DNA of 64,000 bases from Spirometra erinaceieuropaei (GCA_902702965.1 CACRXP010000094.1:63611-127610), one strand, 5' to 3'; positions 1 to 11,354 are shown, counted from the first letter of the stretch. Notes: generated from the sequence alone by a model not told the origin. Made by a program: numbers and translations.

Positions 1-18
1 TCGGATTCTTGCTCGAAC
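1..18 (-). repeat. Inverted fragment of the PLE1 tail
   Basis: The first 18 bases match the reverse complement of the conserved PLE1 tail motif seen in full at 3484-3502 and 30850-30870. They are joined directly to PLE1 reverse-transcriptase sequence of the opposite orientation. The copy probably continues to the left of the window, so its full length is unknown. The same arrangement, an inverted tail capping the 5' side of a truncated copy, recurs at 19.7, 41.0, 45.7 and 50.1 kb. Confidence 0.6.
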
Positions 19-1540
19 AGACGCATGGCGAGACCCAAAGATACGACTTTGGGCCGATTCTATGGCCTCCCTAAGGTGCACAAAGATGGCGCTCTTCTCC
101 GACCCATCGTGTCGCTCAAACGGACTCCAAAGCACGGACGGGCTAAGTGGCTGTTCCGACGTCTCAAGTTCCTGGCCGCTGAGTCAGACATCACGGTCTC
201 TTCGTCAGCAAAATTCCTGGAGAAACTCAAAGGGGTAAGCCGCTATCCAAATGAGGTCATGGTATCTTTTGATGTTACATCCTTGGTTACTTCTATTCCC
301 CAGGACCTGGCGATCGAGACAAAAAAATGCTTCTATAAAGCAAGTACGATGGAACAGATAGCTGTCTTGGACACGCCCAAGTTCTTCAGCCCCTGAAGCT
401 TTGTCTATGTACGTACTTCAATTTCGACGGGACAGTCTTCGAACAGATGCAGGGCACACCATTGAATTCGCCGATGTCGGGATTTATCGCCGAGGCGGTC
501 CTGCAACGGTTAGAGTCTCTGATCATCCAGCACCACAGACCGAAGTTCTGGGCAAGGTATACGGATTATAGCTTCATCGGCATCGAACGAATTCAGACGT
601 TGACATTCAAAGGACGTCTCAACGCCGTCCATGCGGACATTCAGTTCACGAAGAAGGGTGAAGAGAACAACCAGCTGGCCTTCCTGGATGTCCTGGTATG
701 CCGCAAGGATTGTGGTGGACTAAAGACCAAAGTGTTCAGGAAAGCGACAAATACGATGCACGTACCGAGCTTCAACAGCAACCACGCAATCAGTCACAAA
801 CGCAGTTGTGTAAGGACGCTCTGTCCGCTGGTCGAAACGAACTGCAGTGAGCCCTAAGACAAGATTGCCGAATTACAATACCTCCGACGGGTATTCAAAG
901 CCAATGGCTAACCGAGCAACTTTGTCAACTGGTGCATACGCAAAATGGACGAAAGGCCTAACCGCAGGGACACCAAAGTTTGGCGAGCGCTTCCATATGT
1001 CAAGAACGTTTCGGAAGCTGTTGGCCGCCTTCTCGCACCGCTGGGGGTTGGAGTTGCACACAGGCCAGAGGCAACCATCAGGCGTCAACTGATGAAACCA
1101 AAAGACCCACTGCCACGGCAAGAAACATCTGGAGTCGTTTATCGGATCTGGTGCAGTTGCGGACAAAGCAACTACGTCGGAGAAACCGGAAGACAGCTCC
1201 GAAAGCGAATGGCCGAACACGCTGCAGCAGTGCGGAGAAATAACGCCAGCTCTTAAGTTGCGGCTCATTCGACGGGTTCCGGCCACACATTCAAATTTGA
1301 CGAGGCCGAAATTCTTGCAAGAGGTGACAACCGCGTGAGCCGGGAGCTGCTTGAGTCATGGTTCACTGGTCCCCAGTCTATTAACAAGTGCAACGATCTT
1401 CCCATTCAATACAGCGTGCTGAGACTTCGTCTAGGCGGAGAAATTGACCACGCGGGGAGCGCCCTGATGAACACTCTTCCCAACACCCGGGTCAGCGCGT
1501 CAGGTGGTCGAGCAATCATCACGCCAACATCCAACGAACG
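19..1540 (+). pseudogene. PLE1 copy A: broken RT and GIY-YIG polyprotein
   Basis: Penelope-like retroelement, 5' truncated, which would encode a reverse transcriptase fused to a GIY-YIG endonuclease. Recognisable pieces in order are: the finger/palm stretch FYGLPKVHKDG near 58-90, the motif A region VSFDVTSL near 262-285, motif B GTPLNSPMSG near 452-481, and a motif C region near 560 that reads YTDYSF instead of the expected YVDD. The thumb follows, then a GIY-YIG domain (GVVYRIWC, NYVGETGR) at about 1133-1200. The frame is broken near 400, by a TAA at 855-857, and again near 940, so this copy cannot make the protein. The end of the ORF (SINKCNDLP, about 1378-1400) runs without interruption into copy B, making a tandem pair. 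It matches the 48-49.7 kb copy in every block. Confidence 0.9.
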
Positions 1541-2135
1541 TGATGCGCTGAGAGAACTCAAGGCCGACAAAGACTTGGTCATCGTGCCAGCGGACAAGGG
1601 GCGCTCCACGGTTGTGCTGGACAGGACAGACTACCTTCAAAAAGCCAAAGATTTGCTGGAGGACCGACAGTTCTATGTCCCATGTGCAACGAACCCTGTA
1701 AAAGCGCTGACACGCGAAATCAATGCCACGTTGTTGGCCTTGGAGAACTCAGGCGCAATAACACCGACCGACAGACGCATGGCGAGACCCCAAGATACGG
1801 CTTTGGCTCGATTCTATGGCCTCCCTAAGGTGCACAAAGATGGCGCTCCTCTCCGACCCATCGTGTCGCTCAATTGTACTCCAACGTATGGACTGGCTAA
1901 GTGGCTGTTCCGGCGTCTCAAGTTGCTGACCGCTGAGTCAGACACGACGGTCTCTTCGTCAGCAGAATTCCTGGAGAAACTCGAAGGGGTAAGCCTCCAT
2001 CCAAATGAGGTCATGGTATCTTTTGATGTTACATCCTTGGTTACTTCTATTCCCCAGGACCTGGCGATCGAGACAATCGAGCTGCTTCTGCAAAGCAAAT
2101 ACGATGAAACGGAGAATCGTCTTGGACGCTCCTAA
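1335..2135 (+). other. Chimeric open frame across the PLE1 tandem junction
   Basis: A single open frame of 266 codons joins the C-terminal tail of copy A to the RT of copy B. The tail part matches the tails at 3105-3300 and 50,515-50,740. From about residue 68 (NERDALREL) it matches the RT amino side of the copy at 49.7 kb (VERDALKEL). The switch therefore lies at about 1536-1546, in a short stretch that both partners share. The promoter/ribozyme part of the tail is missing between the two copies, so this is not a simple head-to-tail tandem with an intact pLTR. The frame stays open through VIVPADKGRS, FYGLPKVHKDG and VSFDVTSL and stops at a TAA at 2133-2135. It is probably not a functional gene product. 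Confidence 0.75.
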
Positions 2136-3200
2136 GTCCTTTAGCTCCTGAAGTTCTGTCTCAGGACGTACTTCACGTTCGACGATACAATCTACGAACA
2201 GGTGAAGGGCACACCAATGGGTTCGCCGATTTCGGGATTCATCGCCGAGGCGGTCCTGCAACGGTTAGAGTCGCTGGTCTTCCAACACCACAAACCGACG
2301 TTCTGGGCCCGGTATGTTGATGATACCTTCGTCGTTATCGATCGGGATCAACTGCTGACATTCAAGGAACGTCTGAATGCGGTCTTCCCGGACATACAAT
2401 TTACGATGGAGGAGGAAGAGAACAATCAGATGGCCTTCCTGGATATCCTGGTATGCCGCAAGGATTGTGGTGACTAAAGACCAAAGTGTTCAGGAAAGCG
2501 ACAAATACGATGCAAGTACTGAACTTCAACAGCAACCACCCAATCAGTCACAAACGCTGTTGTGTAAGGACGCTCTGTCCGCTGGTCAAAACGAACTGCA
2601 GTGAGCCTGAAGACAAGATTGACGAATTACAATACCTCCAACGGGTCTTTAAAGACAATGGCTGCCCGCGCAACTTCGTCAACCGGTGCATACGCTGAAG
2701 GGGCGAAAGGTCTAACTGCACGGACACCAAATTTTGGTGCGCGCATCCGTATGTCAAAAACGTCTCGAGAGCTTTCGGCAGCTGTCTCGCACCACTTGGG
2801 GTTGGAGTTCCACACAGACCGGAGACAACCATCAGGTGTCTGGTAATGAAACATAAAGACCCGCTGCCGCAGTAAGAAACGTCTGGAGTCGTTTATCGGA
2901 TATGGTGCGGTTGCGGACAAAGAAACTACGTCAGAGAAACCGAAAGACAGCTCCGAACGAAAATTGCCGAACACGCTGCAGCAGTGCAGAGAAATGACGC
3001 CAGCTCTCAAGTTGCGGCCCATTCGACGAAATCCGGCCACACATTCAAATTCGATGAGGCCGAAATTCTCGCAAGAGGTGACAACCGCGTCAGCCGGCAA
3101 CTAGTTGAATCATGGTTTACTGATCCCCCAGTCCATTAACAAGTGCAATAATCTTCCCCTACCATATTCCGAGCTGAGACTTCCCCTAGGCGGAGTAATT
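1540..3200 (+). pseudogene. PLE1 copy B: nearly complete but broken RT and GIY-YIG ORF
   Basis: Second member of the tandem. It keeps the RT amino part (VIVPADKGRS, about 1582-1611), the LPKVHKDG block, motif A (VSFDVTSL, about 2011-2040), motif B GTPMGSPISG (about 2205-2235) and an intact YVDDTF motif C (about 2312-2330). It then has the FLDILVCRK thumb and a GIY-YIG domain at about 2885-2990. Damage against the sister copies: TAA at 2133-2135 and TAG at 2142-2144, both where sisters have CAA or CAG; a one-base deletion near 2472 that shifts the frame; a TGA near 2697; and a TAA at 2873-2875 where sisters have CAA. Most changes are substitutions, so the copy is old but not scrambled. Confidence 0.88.
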
Positions 3201-3424
3201 GCCTACGGGGAGAGGGCACAGGTAAACATTTTTCTCAACTCCAGGGTCGGTGGATCAGATGGTCGAGCAATCATCAAACCAACATCCAGCGCACGTGATG
3301 AAATGACAGCAATTAACTACGCGAATGTCGGCTATCAAATAATTAGCATACCAAGTGCGACGAGCCCGGATGAAGGGGGGGCAGTGAATGTTCATAGGAA
3401 TGCGGTGGCATGACGACTGCATCC

Positions 3425-3432
3425 TATAAATA
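3425..3432 (+). promoter_or_regulatory. TATA box in the PLE1 pLTR
   Basis: TATAAATA followed by ACTGCA, conserved at 50,840-50,847 (+) and in its mirror copy near 47,833-47,840 (-), with a TATTAATA variant near 18.94 kb (-). The distance from the T of the box to the CTGATGA motif is 50-51 bases in the two best copies. That would place transcription start about 20-25 bases before the ribozyme-like motif. Confidence 0.55.
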
Positions 3433-3475
3433 CTGCAGCCGTATATGCATGAACCATTCTTATATGCTTTTGTCT

Positions 3476-3520
3476 CTGATGATGGGTTCAAGCAGGAATC
3501 CGAAACGTCGGGCTAATAAA
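3476..3520 (+). ncRNA. Hammerhead-like half core plus AATAAA
   Basis: CTGATGA, one unpaired T, a perfect 6-bp stem with a 6-base loop (one G-U pair), then GAAAC. This is the order of the hammerhead core around stem II. Copies at 18.9, 23.75, 30.84, 41.13, 47.8 and 50.89 kb preserve it fully or partly, and where the stem sequence drifts the pairing mostly remains. The cleavage-strand half is uncertain: a GTC 18-20 bases further on is a candidate, but the stem I it would need is not conserved between copies. Confidence 0.45.
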
Positions 3521-3560
3521 GCTCTTGTCCCAGCGATTGTGTCTCCTTCTTCAAGAGCTG

Positions 3561-4049
3561 TGTTTCATGCTTCGTCCATTCTTTCTAAGAAGGGCAAGGA
3601 AATAAGAATGGTTCGTGCAAAGGTGGATGCATTTTCGAAACTCATGCTTCATATGTTGGCTATAATTTGCCAATCCGATGGGGTACTTTACATTGTACTT
3701 CCCAAAAATCTTTCACGCTGCTCAGTTTAAATTTGAAAGTTTATATTCTGCGCCCCGCATGCTGCGCTTCAAATCAAGGGCCAGAATTCTTGCGTTTATA
3801 CTTATGCCACACCAGTCGAGATATCTATAACGAGCCTGCGTAAAATTCACTCGTTGTCATATTAATTTTGAGTGGGTAACATAGTATCATATATTAAGTG
3901 AAGCAAGCATTGTGAACCAATAATTGAAGGGCCCATGAACACTAAAATTTAAAAGACAAAAATAAAAACAACACTATGCTGTGTTCACGGGGGTCTGCGT
4001 AATACAGTACATTCTAATTTCTGCACATTGCACAATGTTAACTGATACT
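3561..4049. other. No recognisable feature
   Basis: AT-rich sequence between the PLE1 tandem and the first secreted-protein gene. I see no gene, repeat or RNA here. Confidence 0.5.
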
Positions 4050-4682
4050 TCACTCAATAGCATTGTCACCAAGTTCGCATTTTACTGAGTCTTCGTTGAC
4101 TGAATCTTGTATCATAGTGACCAAGGTCCTGCTCGCTGCAGTGACAGGTCTCAGATAGTAATTCGAACAGAACCATGGCAAAATTTCTATTCTGGATAGT
4201 AAATTCGGAAAGTGAATCTTTGAAATCCCGATTATGTTTGGCCCAAATTTATTCGTGTCCCAGTTGGAGACTTTGAACGTTGCCTCAACTGTGACATTCC
4301 TCAACCATGATTTCATGGAAATTTGCTAAATATACAAAAAAGTAAGTGTAAATTACTCAGCGTTTCAAAAATGTAAAAATTTACAGCAAAATAATTCGGT
4401 TAAAACCGCTAAAGAAAATAATGACACGTACCCAGTTGAAAGCAAGTGAAACAATTTCGCAAACAGCTTCACAGAAATATAATGCATATTTATCAGATAG
4501 TGGCCTTGACATCAGAAAACAATTTCGGACCGAAATTCCGCCCTCGATGGTTAGGTTGTAAGGACAGATCAGACGACCTACACTTTCCTCTTTCACAGAA
4601 AACAGTAAAATGCGTTGAATGAGGTGCTCGGCAATGTGACTAATGCGGAATCTTCCATCAACTTGTGGGCACCTACTGTGTC
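4050..4682 (-). CDS. Secreted-protein family member, exons 2 and 3
   Basis: Two exons of an unnamed gene family; function unknown. Exon 2 (4682-4432, 251 nt) follows a TTTTTTCAG acceptor, enters in phase 1 and leaves in phase 0 at a GTACGT donor. The intron (4431-4326, 106 nt) ends TATATTTAG. Exon 3 (4325-4050) closes with TGA. The exon 2 product starts CPQVDG and has the FRISHIAEHLI block and a paired-cysteine FCEAVC; the exon 3 product has VSNWDTNKFGPNIIG and LPWFCS. The copies at 22.0-22.5 and 36.8-37.5 kb share the same exon length, phases and motifs. Both exons are open. No signal-peptide exon 1 was found upstream (4.7-5.5 kb), so the gene is either 5' truncated or has a diverged first exon. 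Confidence 0.6.
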
Positions 4683-4684
4683 CT

Positions 4685-5519
4685 GAAAAAAGGCATTTTT
4701 TATGAAATCACGCAAACGCCACACATTCTAGAATATTCTGCGCAAAGCGCTAAATTAATTTGCTGTAGTATTTTTCACACGGGAGGCAAATTAAGAAAAA
4801 TCATCGTGCGTTACACTGATCACGTACAATATTTGCAATCAGGTGGTGGGTTGCGTTAAAAACGTCGGCAAAATGTCTCAGCTAACAGGTTTTTTTACTG
4901 GATGCGTTTCTCTTTTCCATCTGATATTCATATGTGGTAGGCGACGTTAATGAACTAAAATCAAAGCGGCCCGTGTAGACTTTTTTTCACGATTATGTGA
5001 TAAATGCCGCAGTTCGCGGCAAAACGATTCGATGCGAAACCAAACTGCCTTATTCAATCAAGGTAGATCAGTAAGAGCGCTAATCAGTTGTCTCATGCAC
5101 TTACAAAGGCGAGGACGTGCGTGACCTTAGCCCAGAGCATCATATTCGATGAAAAATTTCGGCATATTATTGTCTAGTAGCGCGTTTATACATGCCAACA
5201 ATACGTAAATTCACAACCAATGGCATGAGAAACCGCAGTAACCTCCCTAAACACGCACTATGACAAAGGCTGCGGCCACCAATTTATCCTCTCGGCACCG
5301 CACGGGCCTTTCGACTAAAGTGGATGTGCTATAAAATGTTAACCGAAATTCTGCAATGTGTTTCCAACTGGAAACGACTACATAAATAGGGTTGTCATAT
5401 TAGTTACCGCGCAGCATAATCTTAAGATATTTCAGTTATTGTTTGATGCCGGCAATAGGGCGAACTTCTTCGAGGCCGCCTGCAAAAATAAAATTCTGTA
5501 AAAAATTACTATTTACAGT
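4685..5519. other. No recognisable feature
   Basis: Upstream of the 4-kb gene on its strand. I looked here for a signal-peptide exon ending in phase 1 and found none; a short ATG frame ending at GTAAGT near 5101 is in the wrong phase and is not hydrophobic. Confidence 0.4.
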
Positions 5520-5529
5520 ACGTGACATA

Positions 5530-6800
5530 TCCCATGAAATGTTGGCTGAAGTGCTGGAATGCGTTTTCAATTAGGGAGGATTACTTGGTCGCCATTTTGA
5601 TTCTGATTATCACAAGGCATACTTTTATAACATTTTAGACTCGGCAGGATGTCGGCTTTAAAATACATTTCTTTTCAATCTCCCGTGGAAAGCGTGCTTG
5701 GTATAAAATAACTACTTATGTAGCATGCATTTTTCCATTGATTTTCGATGGTCTTGGAAATTCAAATATATTTTATAGAAACCACAAGCAAAAATATGCT
5801 TTCTTTCAGTTAATCAATAGAGAACAACGTCTTCTTTATATTTTATTCTTAAAAAAGGAGGATAATATGGTTTTAAAAAAGTTTCTTATTATAAGACTTT
5901 TAAGACCGCGATATGTCCATTCACATCGTAACTGGACGTTTACCACTGCTCCTCATGAAATGTACAACATGGTCCGCATCCATTGCAAAATTTTATGGAC
6001 CCCGTATAATATCTCTTGAATGGCATAGACAAATATGGGATTTTTAATGCCCTTATATATTCAAATACAATTTGTAATAGACATGCAAAAACGTATGCAT
6101 TTTTTTCACATTTGGTATCAAAATTACGTCTTCTTCAATTTCGATACTACAAGAAATCGTAAGACTGGGTTAAGAAAACTATTCCAATTCCAAATAGATC
6201 AAACTTTCCGTTACGCGTGCATTATGGGTTTTCAAAGTAAAAGCTTTATATTATCCACATACAAAAATCACGTATTTCTAAAAGTTATTAAGTGAAAAAC
6301 TTTGTGGTCTAAATGGTATGTAGCAGTGGATTTGGGCCAGATAGTAAACGTTACTAAAAATATAAGTAAATTCAGAGACATGATATTTTGTGGAAGGACA
6401 CTCCACGGTCTTACATAGTTCTATAATAAGAAACGTTTCTAAACCAAAGTTAAACTCTTCATTAAAGTATAGAATTTGAAGAAGACGTGATTTTCTACAA
6501 AATAAGTAGGCGACTGAACACGCTTGTTTATGTCTCCTATGAAATCCACTTGAATTTACGAGGCCATCGAAAATCAACGAGGAACATTCCTGCCAACAAA
6601 GTAGTCATTTTGTGTTGAGCGTTGTTTTTGCAAACGGCCAATAAAGTTTTTTTTAAAAGCTGGTATCCTGGGATTACTGAGTTTTCTTGAAATCGTACTG
6701 CATCGTGATTGATATTACAATCCCACGTACATAATCGTTTTGATTTGGAAAAGCATTTCAGAAATTCCGTTGACATTTCATGAGTTAGAACATCTACCGT
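5530..6800. mobile_element. Long-inverted-repeat foldback element, copy 1
   Basis: The left arm (about 5530-5930) reappears in reverse complement as the right arm (about 6400-6795). Both ends read CATGAAATGT close to the tip, and both arms carry a block around TTTTCGATGG next to AAATTCAA. The centre (about 5990-6350) has no transposase-like frame. The same arms occur at 11.4-12.1, 14.5-15.5, 42.9-44.65 and 52.3-52.6 kb. This is a non-autonomous DNA-transposon or foldback type element. Exact tips and target duplication could not be fixed by eye. Confidence 0.7.
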
Positions 6801-6829
6801 ACACACGCATCCACATAAGCGGCGTTCAA

Positions 6830-9370
6830 CACAATCTGACTTGCAGAATATCTTTCACATCCAACAACTTCCCAGTCTTCAGTTTTATCAGTTGTTGTAA
6901 CATTATCAACACTGCCAACCTTTTAACTGCCATTAACTCATCCTGCCTTATGATAAAGCATATCAACATGCGACCGTTGTCCTTGCCTCGAATGTTCCCG
7001 CACATTAGGTCGCATTACGGGCACGTTCCGCTAAATACGCCTCCGAAAAATCCGCGGCAAAACGCTTCAGTACACCACTACAACATTAGTAACCTTCTTA
7101 TCAATCCATACGTCAAGCAGAAAAATCCGTTCATAAATAAGCAAAAACGACAATAAAAAGGCATCTCTTACTTATATGGAAGGTTTTGGCCTCGGTTTCT
7201 TCTCACAGATCTCTATGTCAATCTCATTCATGCAAGTTCGGAGGCGTTTACAGTTCCCTGTATAAAACTGGGTGATGTGATAGCTGGCGTTTGTTAGACC
7301 AATGCCAGCATAGGATATCTTGTCGATTTAAACACGACAGAGATAGGATTGAGTAAAGTGGATTTTAGGAGCCTCAACCCGCGGCAATTCAGTGCACTTT
7401 TGACTCTTGTATTACACCTGACCCGTCCTGATCTATCGTGACGCATTAGACGTCGTAACTTGACCTTGTCTGGAGCCCAGCGTTTTAGTCTTCTTTCCAA
7501 TTAACTAATTTAAACAAAATTGACGGTCCCAAAAACCACCATTCTGTCCATATTTTATCTCGTCTACGAGCCATGCGGTAGAGACGATAGACCACAACGG
7601 AGGCAGGCGTATTCGAGAATAATCACCTAATCAAAGGAAAACGTTGAGGGTTTAGCTGCAACTCTTATAGGTAGGCTGACGTCACAACAACCGGGATTCG
7701 TACAATCGCCTATCTTCGCAGTCGCATAAAATCCTAATAAGTGTCTCCTGTGGACTTGGGGACGCGTAAGCATGCCTAGGTGCATCTCTTCGGTCTCCGA
7801 TCTTCCTGACCTTGGGGCCAAGAATGTGAAAAGTGTGTGCGATTGAAATTGCGCAAAACAACTACCGCATTAAACTAATAACCGCTAAGGTGACCGTTCA
7901 TGCGTCCAATATACTGTTGGCCACACGGTAAATATCATCCCACACGATGATATATGGGTCACTGATTTACGAATCTGCGCGTTATATTTTCAGAACTAAT
8001 TGATAAGCAGTTCTTGTTTTAGTTTTTTCGATTGTAATTAAAGGACATTTTCTATATGAAAGGAGTAAAAACGCAAAAGCGAATTGTTTAGAATTTTTTC
8101 TGTTTAGCCTAAAACGGTCAATGCATTATTTGCCATCGTTATTGCCTAAAAACTATTTGAGGAATACTGGTTCTTAGCAAAACAGGCAGTTGTGCATTAG
8201 TTATTCATAATTTGCAGTGGAGGAGTGCCTTGGAAATTTGTTTGAGTGTAGTTGCTCTAAATCAGCGCATCAAGAAATTGCTCTAAAGTTTAGAAGAAAT
8301 TCATGATATTTACGAATAGCTATTTCTGTAGGCGAATTGGTTCGATCTTCGCTGAGACATCTTAATCAGATAAATCACTTTTCCCAAGAAAATGGAAAGT
8401 AAAATGCGAGCAATAAACGTACGAGTAAAGTCGATGCAAGATTTGCTAATATCCGCGCATATGAACAGGATAAGCATATGCCTGCACATGGAGTTAGCAC
8501 TTATAAATACTGATAGATGGAAAGGCATGACATAAACCTTTTTGTGAAAAAACTTGCAAAACAGAAACGTATACATATGAAGACAGATACCAACACGACT
8601 TGAGAAGTATTGCGCTAAATATTATCCAATGACATCAGTCTTATTTACAATATTAACTTGGCGTACAGCGTACTGTTTGCTGTGAGTCCCATCTAAGGTC
8701 TAATTTCGCTGACGCTATGCCATTCCAATTGTGCGTAAGTCAGTTGGTTCAATAAATAACCCCTAGCGTAAATTTTTATTTGTCATATGATTACGTATTT
8801 TTCATTCGACTGTCAGCACATTCAGAACTATCGAATTCAACAACAGCGCGTTCATTTCTCTACCATCTTTCAGCAAACTATTTTAAATTTATCGAATAAG
8901 GCTGGTATGCCGGTCAGCTTATATTTTGCCTTTTTGCCAATGATTGCCAGATTTATTCCAGGTTGACGAGCCTATTACTTATGTCGATGATTTAAAATTT
9001 ACACATGTTTATAAGTTGGCGGACCTCGAGATCGTGCTCAAACTCTTAGAGCGGGATTTTCAGGACCTTGCTGGGTAATGCTGTGGATAACGCCAGTGCC
9101 CAGTCATGGAGTTTGGCGACAATCATCAAACACAGCTAGGTATTGACGATCATACTCCAGGAGTCCCAATCATTCAGAACACTCCGAAATTTTAAAACTG
9201 CAATGCTGGAATATGCCTTTATAGAGTGCACGTTAGGCCTGACCCGGGATAATGCTCGTCCTTATTAAGTCTGTTTGCCTGCTACTCAGCCGAAGAAAAT
9301 AGAATTCGCCCGGCTTTTTTACCAAAGGAGTTTCAACCTAGGAACGCCGAACTGTGGCATATTTGGAATG
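6830..9370. other. Intergenic, nothing recognised
   Basis: About 2.5 kb without a supportable gene. Short frames occur at 6740-7156 and 7294-7500, but neither has family motifs or splice context. There is a modest rise in GC around 7360-7500 and 7560-7820 with no identifiable element. Confidence 0.4.
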
Positions 9371-9379
9371 CTTTGACCT

Positions 9380-10425
9380 TACGAGGCATCGTAAAATTGA
9401 AATGTGTGGCCAGATCTTGTCAAATGAGCCGAAACATGAGAGCTGGCGTCATTTCACTGCACCCACGCAGGGTGTTTGGCCCTTCGCATTCGGAGCTGTC
9501 TTCCGGTTTTTCCGACGTAGTTCGATTGTCCGCAACTGCATTAAGTCCGATAAACGACTCCAGACGTTTGTTGCCGTGGCAGCGGGTCTTTTGGTTTCAT
9601 TACCTGAGGCCTGATAAGTGTCACCGTACTGTGTGCAATTTCAACACCAAGAAGTGCGAGAAGGCGCCAAAAGTTCTCGAGATGTTCTTGACATACGGAT
9701 GCGTTTGCAAAACTTCAATGTCCTTGCGGTAAGACCTTTCGGCCCTTTTGCGTATGCAACGGTTGACGAAGTTGCGCGGGTAGCCATTGGCTTTGAAGGC
9801 CCTTCGGAGGTATTGTATCTCAGAAATCTCGTCGTCCGGCTCACTAAAATGCGTTTCGACATCCCCATAGAGCTTCTATACATAACTGTTTTTGTGCCTG
9901 ATTGGGTGGTTGCTGTTAAAGTTCAGTACTTGCATCGTATTTGTCGCTTTCCTGAACACTTTGGCCTTTAAATCACCACAAACTTTGCGGCACACGGGGA
10001 TATCCAGGATGGCCAGCTTGTTGTTTCCCTCCTCCTCCTCCTCCTCCTCCTCCTCCTCCTCCTCCTCCTCCATCGTAAGTTGTATGTCCGGGAAGGCCGG
10101 ATTTAGACGTTCCTTGAAAGTCCGCAGTTGATCGCGGTCGATGATAACGAAAGTACAATCCACATACCGGACGCAGAATGTCGGTTTTTGGTGTTGGAAG
10201 ACCAGCGACTCTAACCGTTGCAGGACAACCTCAAAGATGAATCCTGAAATTGACGAATCTATTGGTGTGCCTTCACCTGTTCGTAGATTGTCCCGTAGAA
10301 CGGGAAGTACGTCCTGAGACAGAACCTCAGGAGCAGGAGTGCTTGAGCGTGTCTAAGACGATTCTCCATTACATAGTATTTGGTTTGTATAAGCCTCTCA
10401 TTTGTCTCAATCGCCTGTCTCATTT
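9380..10425 (-). pseudogene. PLE1 copy C: internal fragment
   Basis: Reverse-strand PLE1 fragment without its own tail at either end. Read on the minus strand it has an RT piece (about 10,425-10,250), a motif C region at about 10,160 reading DCTF where sisters have DDTF, a long glutamate run (10,071-10,028) and the thumb region (VCGDLKAKVFRKATN). It then passes through the finger of the GIY-YIG domain to about 9380. Several frameshifts separate these parts. The left end lies inside the C-terminal coding part, so the copy is truncated at both ends. Confidence 0.85.
10028..10071 (+). repeat. (CTC)n microsatellite inside PLE1
   Basis: About fourteen CTC units on the plus strand, encoding a glutamate tract of the PLE1 thumb region on the minus strand. 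Sister copies have tracts of 2-4 Glu (40.8 kb, 2.4 kb) or about 11 (48.84-48.87 kb), so the triplet has expanded in some copies only. Confidence 0.9.
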
Positions 10426-11345
10426 ACTCTGTTCTGGAATCTCACTGCCGGAATCGGGTCGCTATTGCTCTTGACATTACTAATGTAACTATAAAGCAAT
10501 TTATGATGCTCCAGGGGATTTTGTAATAGGCATAGCTCACAGTTGCTTTGAAGTCTAAAAGCCTCGATTTTACACGCATTACGCTGTCGCTTACATTTTT
10601 TCAGGTGTTTAGGACTCTCTGTTTGTCGTTTACGTTTCCAAACTTTATTTCTCTTCTAAAACACAGTCTGCAGTTCCCAATTTATCCATGGCAGACGCTT
10701 GCTCATTTTTTTATTCTGGGGGACAGCTTAAAAAATGCGATTGTTTTAACCAGTGAACTAATTGTGCTCCAGTAGTCGTTAACTGTTTCATGAATTGTGG
10801 TTGCCTACAGTATTGCTTTTACTTGCGTTCGCATGCATCATGACGCATTTGCTTGCTCGCTAGGTAAGCGTATAAGTAATTTCTTCCATGTGATAGTAAA
10901 AAAATGTGAATTTCTGTACGCTGGTGTTTTTTCTAAAATTTCCAGCTAGCATATGTACACGCCAAAAAGATTTGTGTCGGGTTCAAAGGCAATCAGTAAA
11001 AACGTTTATAGTGACGTTGCATGATTGCAGCAGCGATACAGTACAACCCTTTCACGTAAATTTCTAAGCATATTGGTTCAACCTAAAATGGGCACGAAAA
11101 TTTATCGTGAGGTTGTTGAGTAGTTGTGACTTAATTGCTATATGCAACCTTGTTTATTGCGCAGGAACTTAACTGCTGCAATCCATACCGCGTAAATGTT
11201 GAGAACTTGGGTCAACCTCCCTATTTAGCAGATATTTCGATAACCTTAAATGCTAAGATCAAGATAATAACACTTTTATAATTTCGAGGTTTACACTTTC
11301 GTTCGAAATCATGCATATGGAATAAACCAGATTTATTAGACACAT
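10426..11345. other. No recognisable feature
   Basis: AT-rich spacer. A frame at 10,548-10,775 is leucine-rich but has no splice context or relatives in the window, and I do not call it. Confidence 0.4.
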
Positions 11346-11354
11346 GAAAAATGA

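Larger units (their letters stand above)
3200..3560 (+). mobile_element. PLE1 tail / pseudo-LTR of copy B
   Basis: Non-coding 3' part of the element, also found at 18.83-19.2, 34.18-34.44, 47.71-48.08 and 50.60-50.97 kb. It contains TATAAATA at 3425-3432. CTGATGA is at 3476-3482, followed by a 6-bp stem (GGGTTC 3484-3489 with GAATCC 3496-3501), then GAAAC at 3502-3506 and AATAAA at 3515-3520. Promoter, ribozyme-like motif and polyadenylation signal in so short a space fit the pLTR organisation known for Penelope-like elements, where hammerhead motifs have been reported. The second half of a hammerhead (stem III and the cleavage strand) could not be placed with confidence. Confidence 0.75.

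Noticed and set aside
873..1286. Long minus-strand frames opposite the PLE1 GIY-YIG region, repeated at 2627-3100, 9373-9732, 19,311-19,724 and 48,338-48,631
   Set aside because: They recur only because they are antisense to the same PLE coding sequence; motifs and decay pattern fit the PLE strand.
5101..5165. Possible exon 1 for the 4-kb gene ending at GTAAGT on the minus strand
   Set aside because: It encodes only 13 residues, is not a signal peptide and ends in phase 0, while exon 2 needs phase 1.
6740..7156. Frame with NLTCRISFTSN resembling NCSLHITSN at 58.0 kb
   Set aside because: The resemblance covers about ten residues, starts inside a foldback arm and has no matching splice pattern.
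7560..7820. Possible tRNA-like SINE (box-like GCGGTAGAG and a GGATTCGTAC)
   Set aside because: The two box-like sequences are about 130 bases apart and no arms pair.
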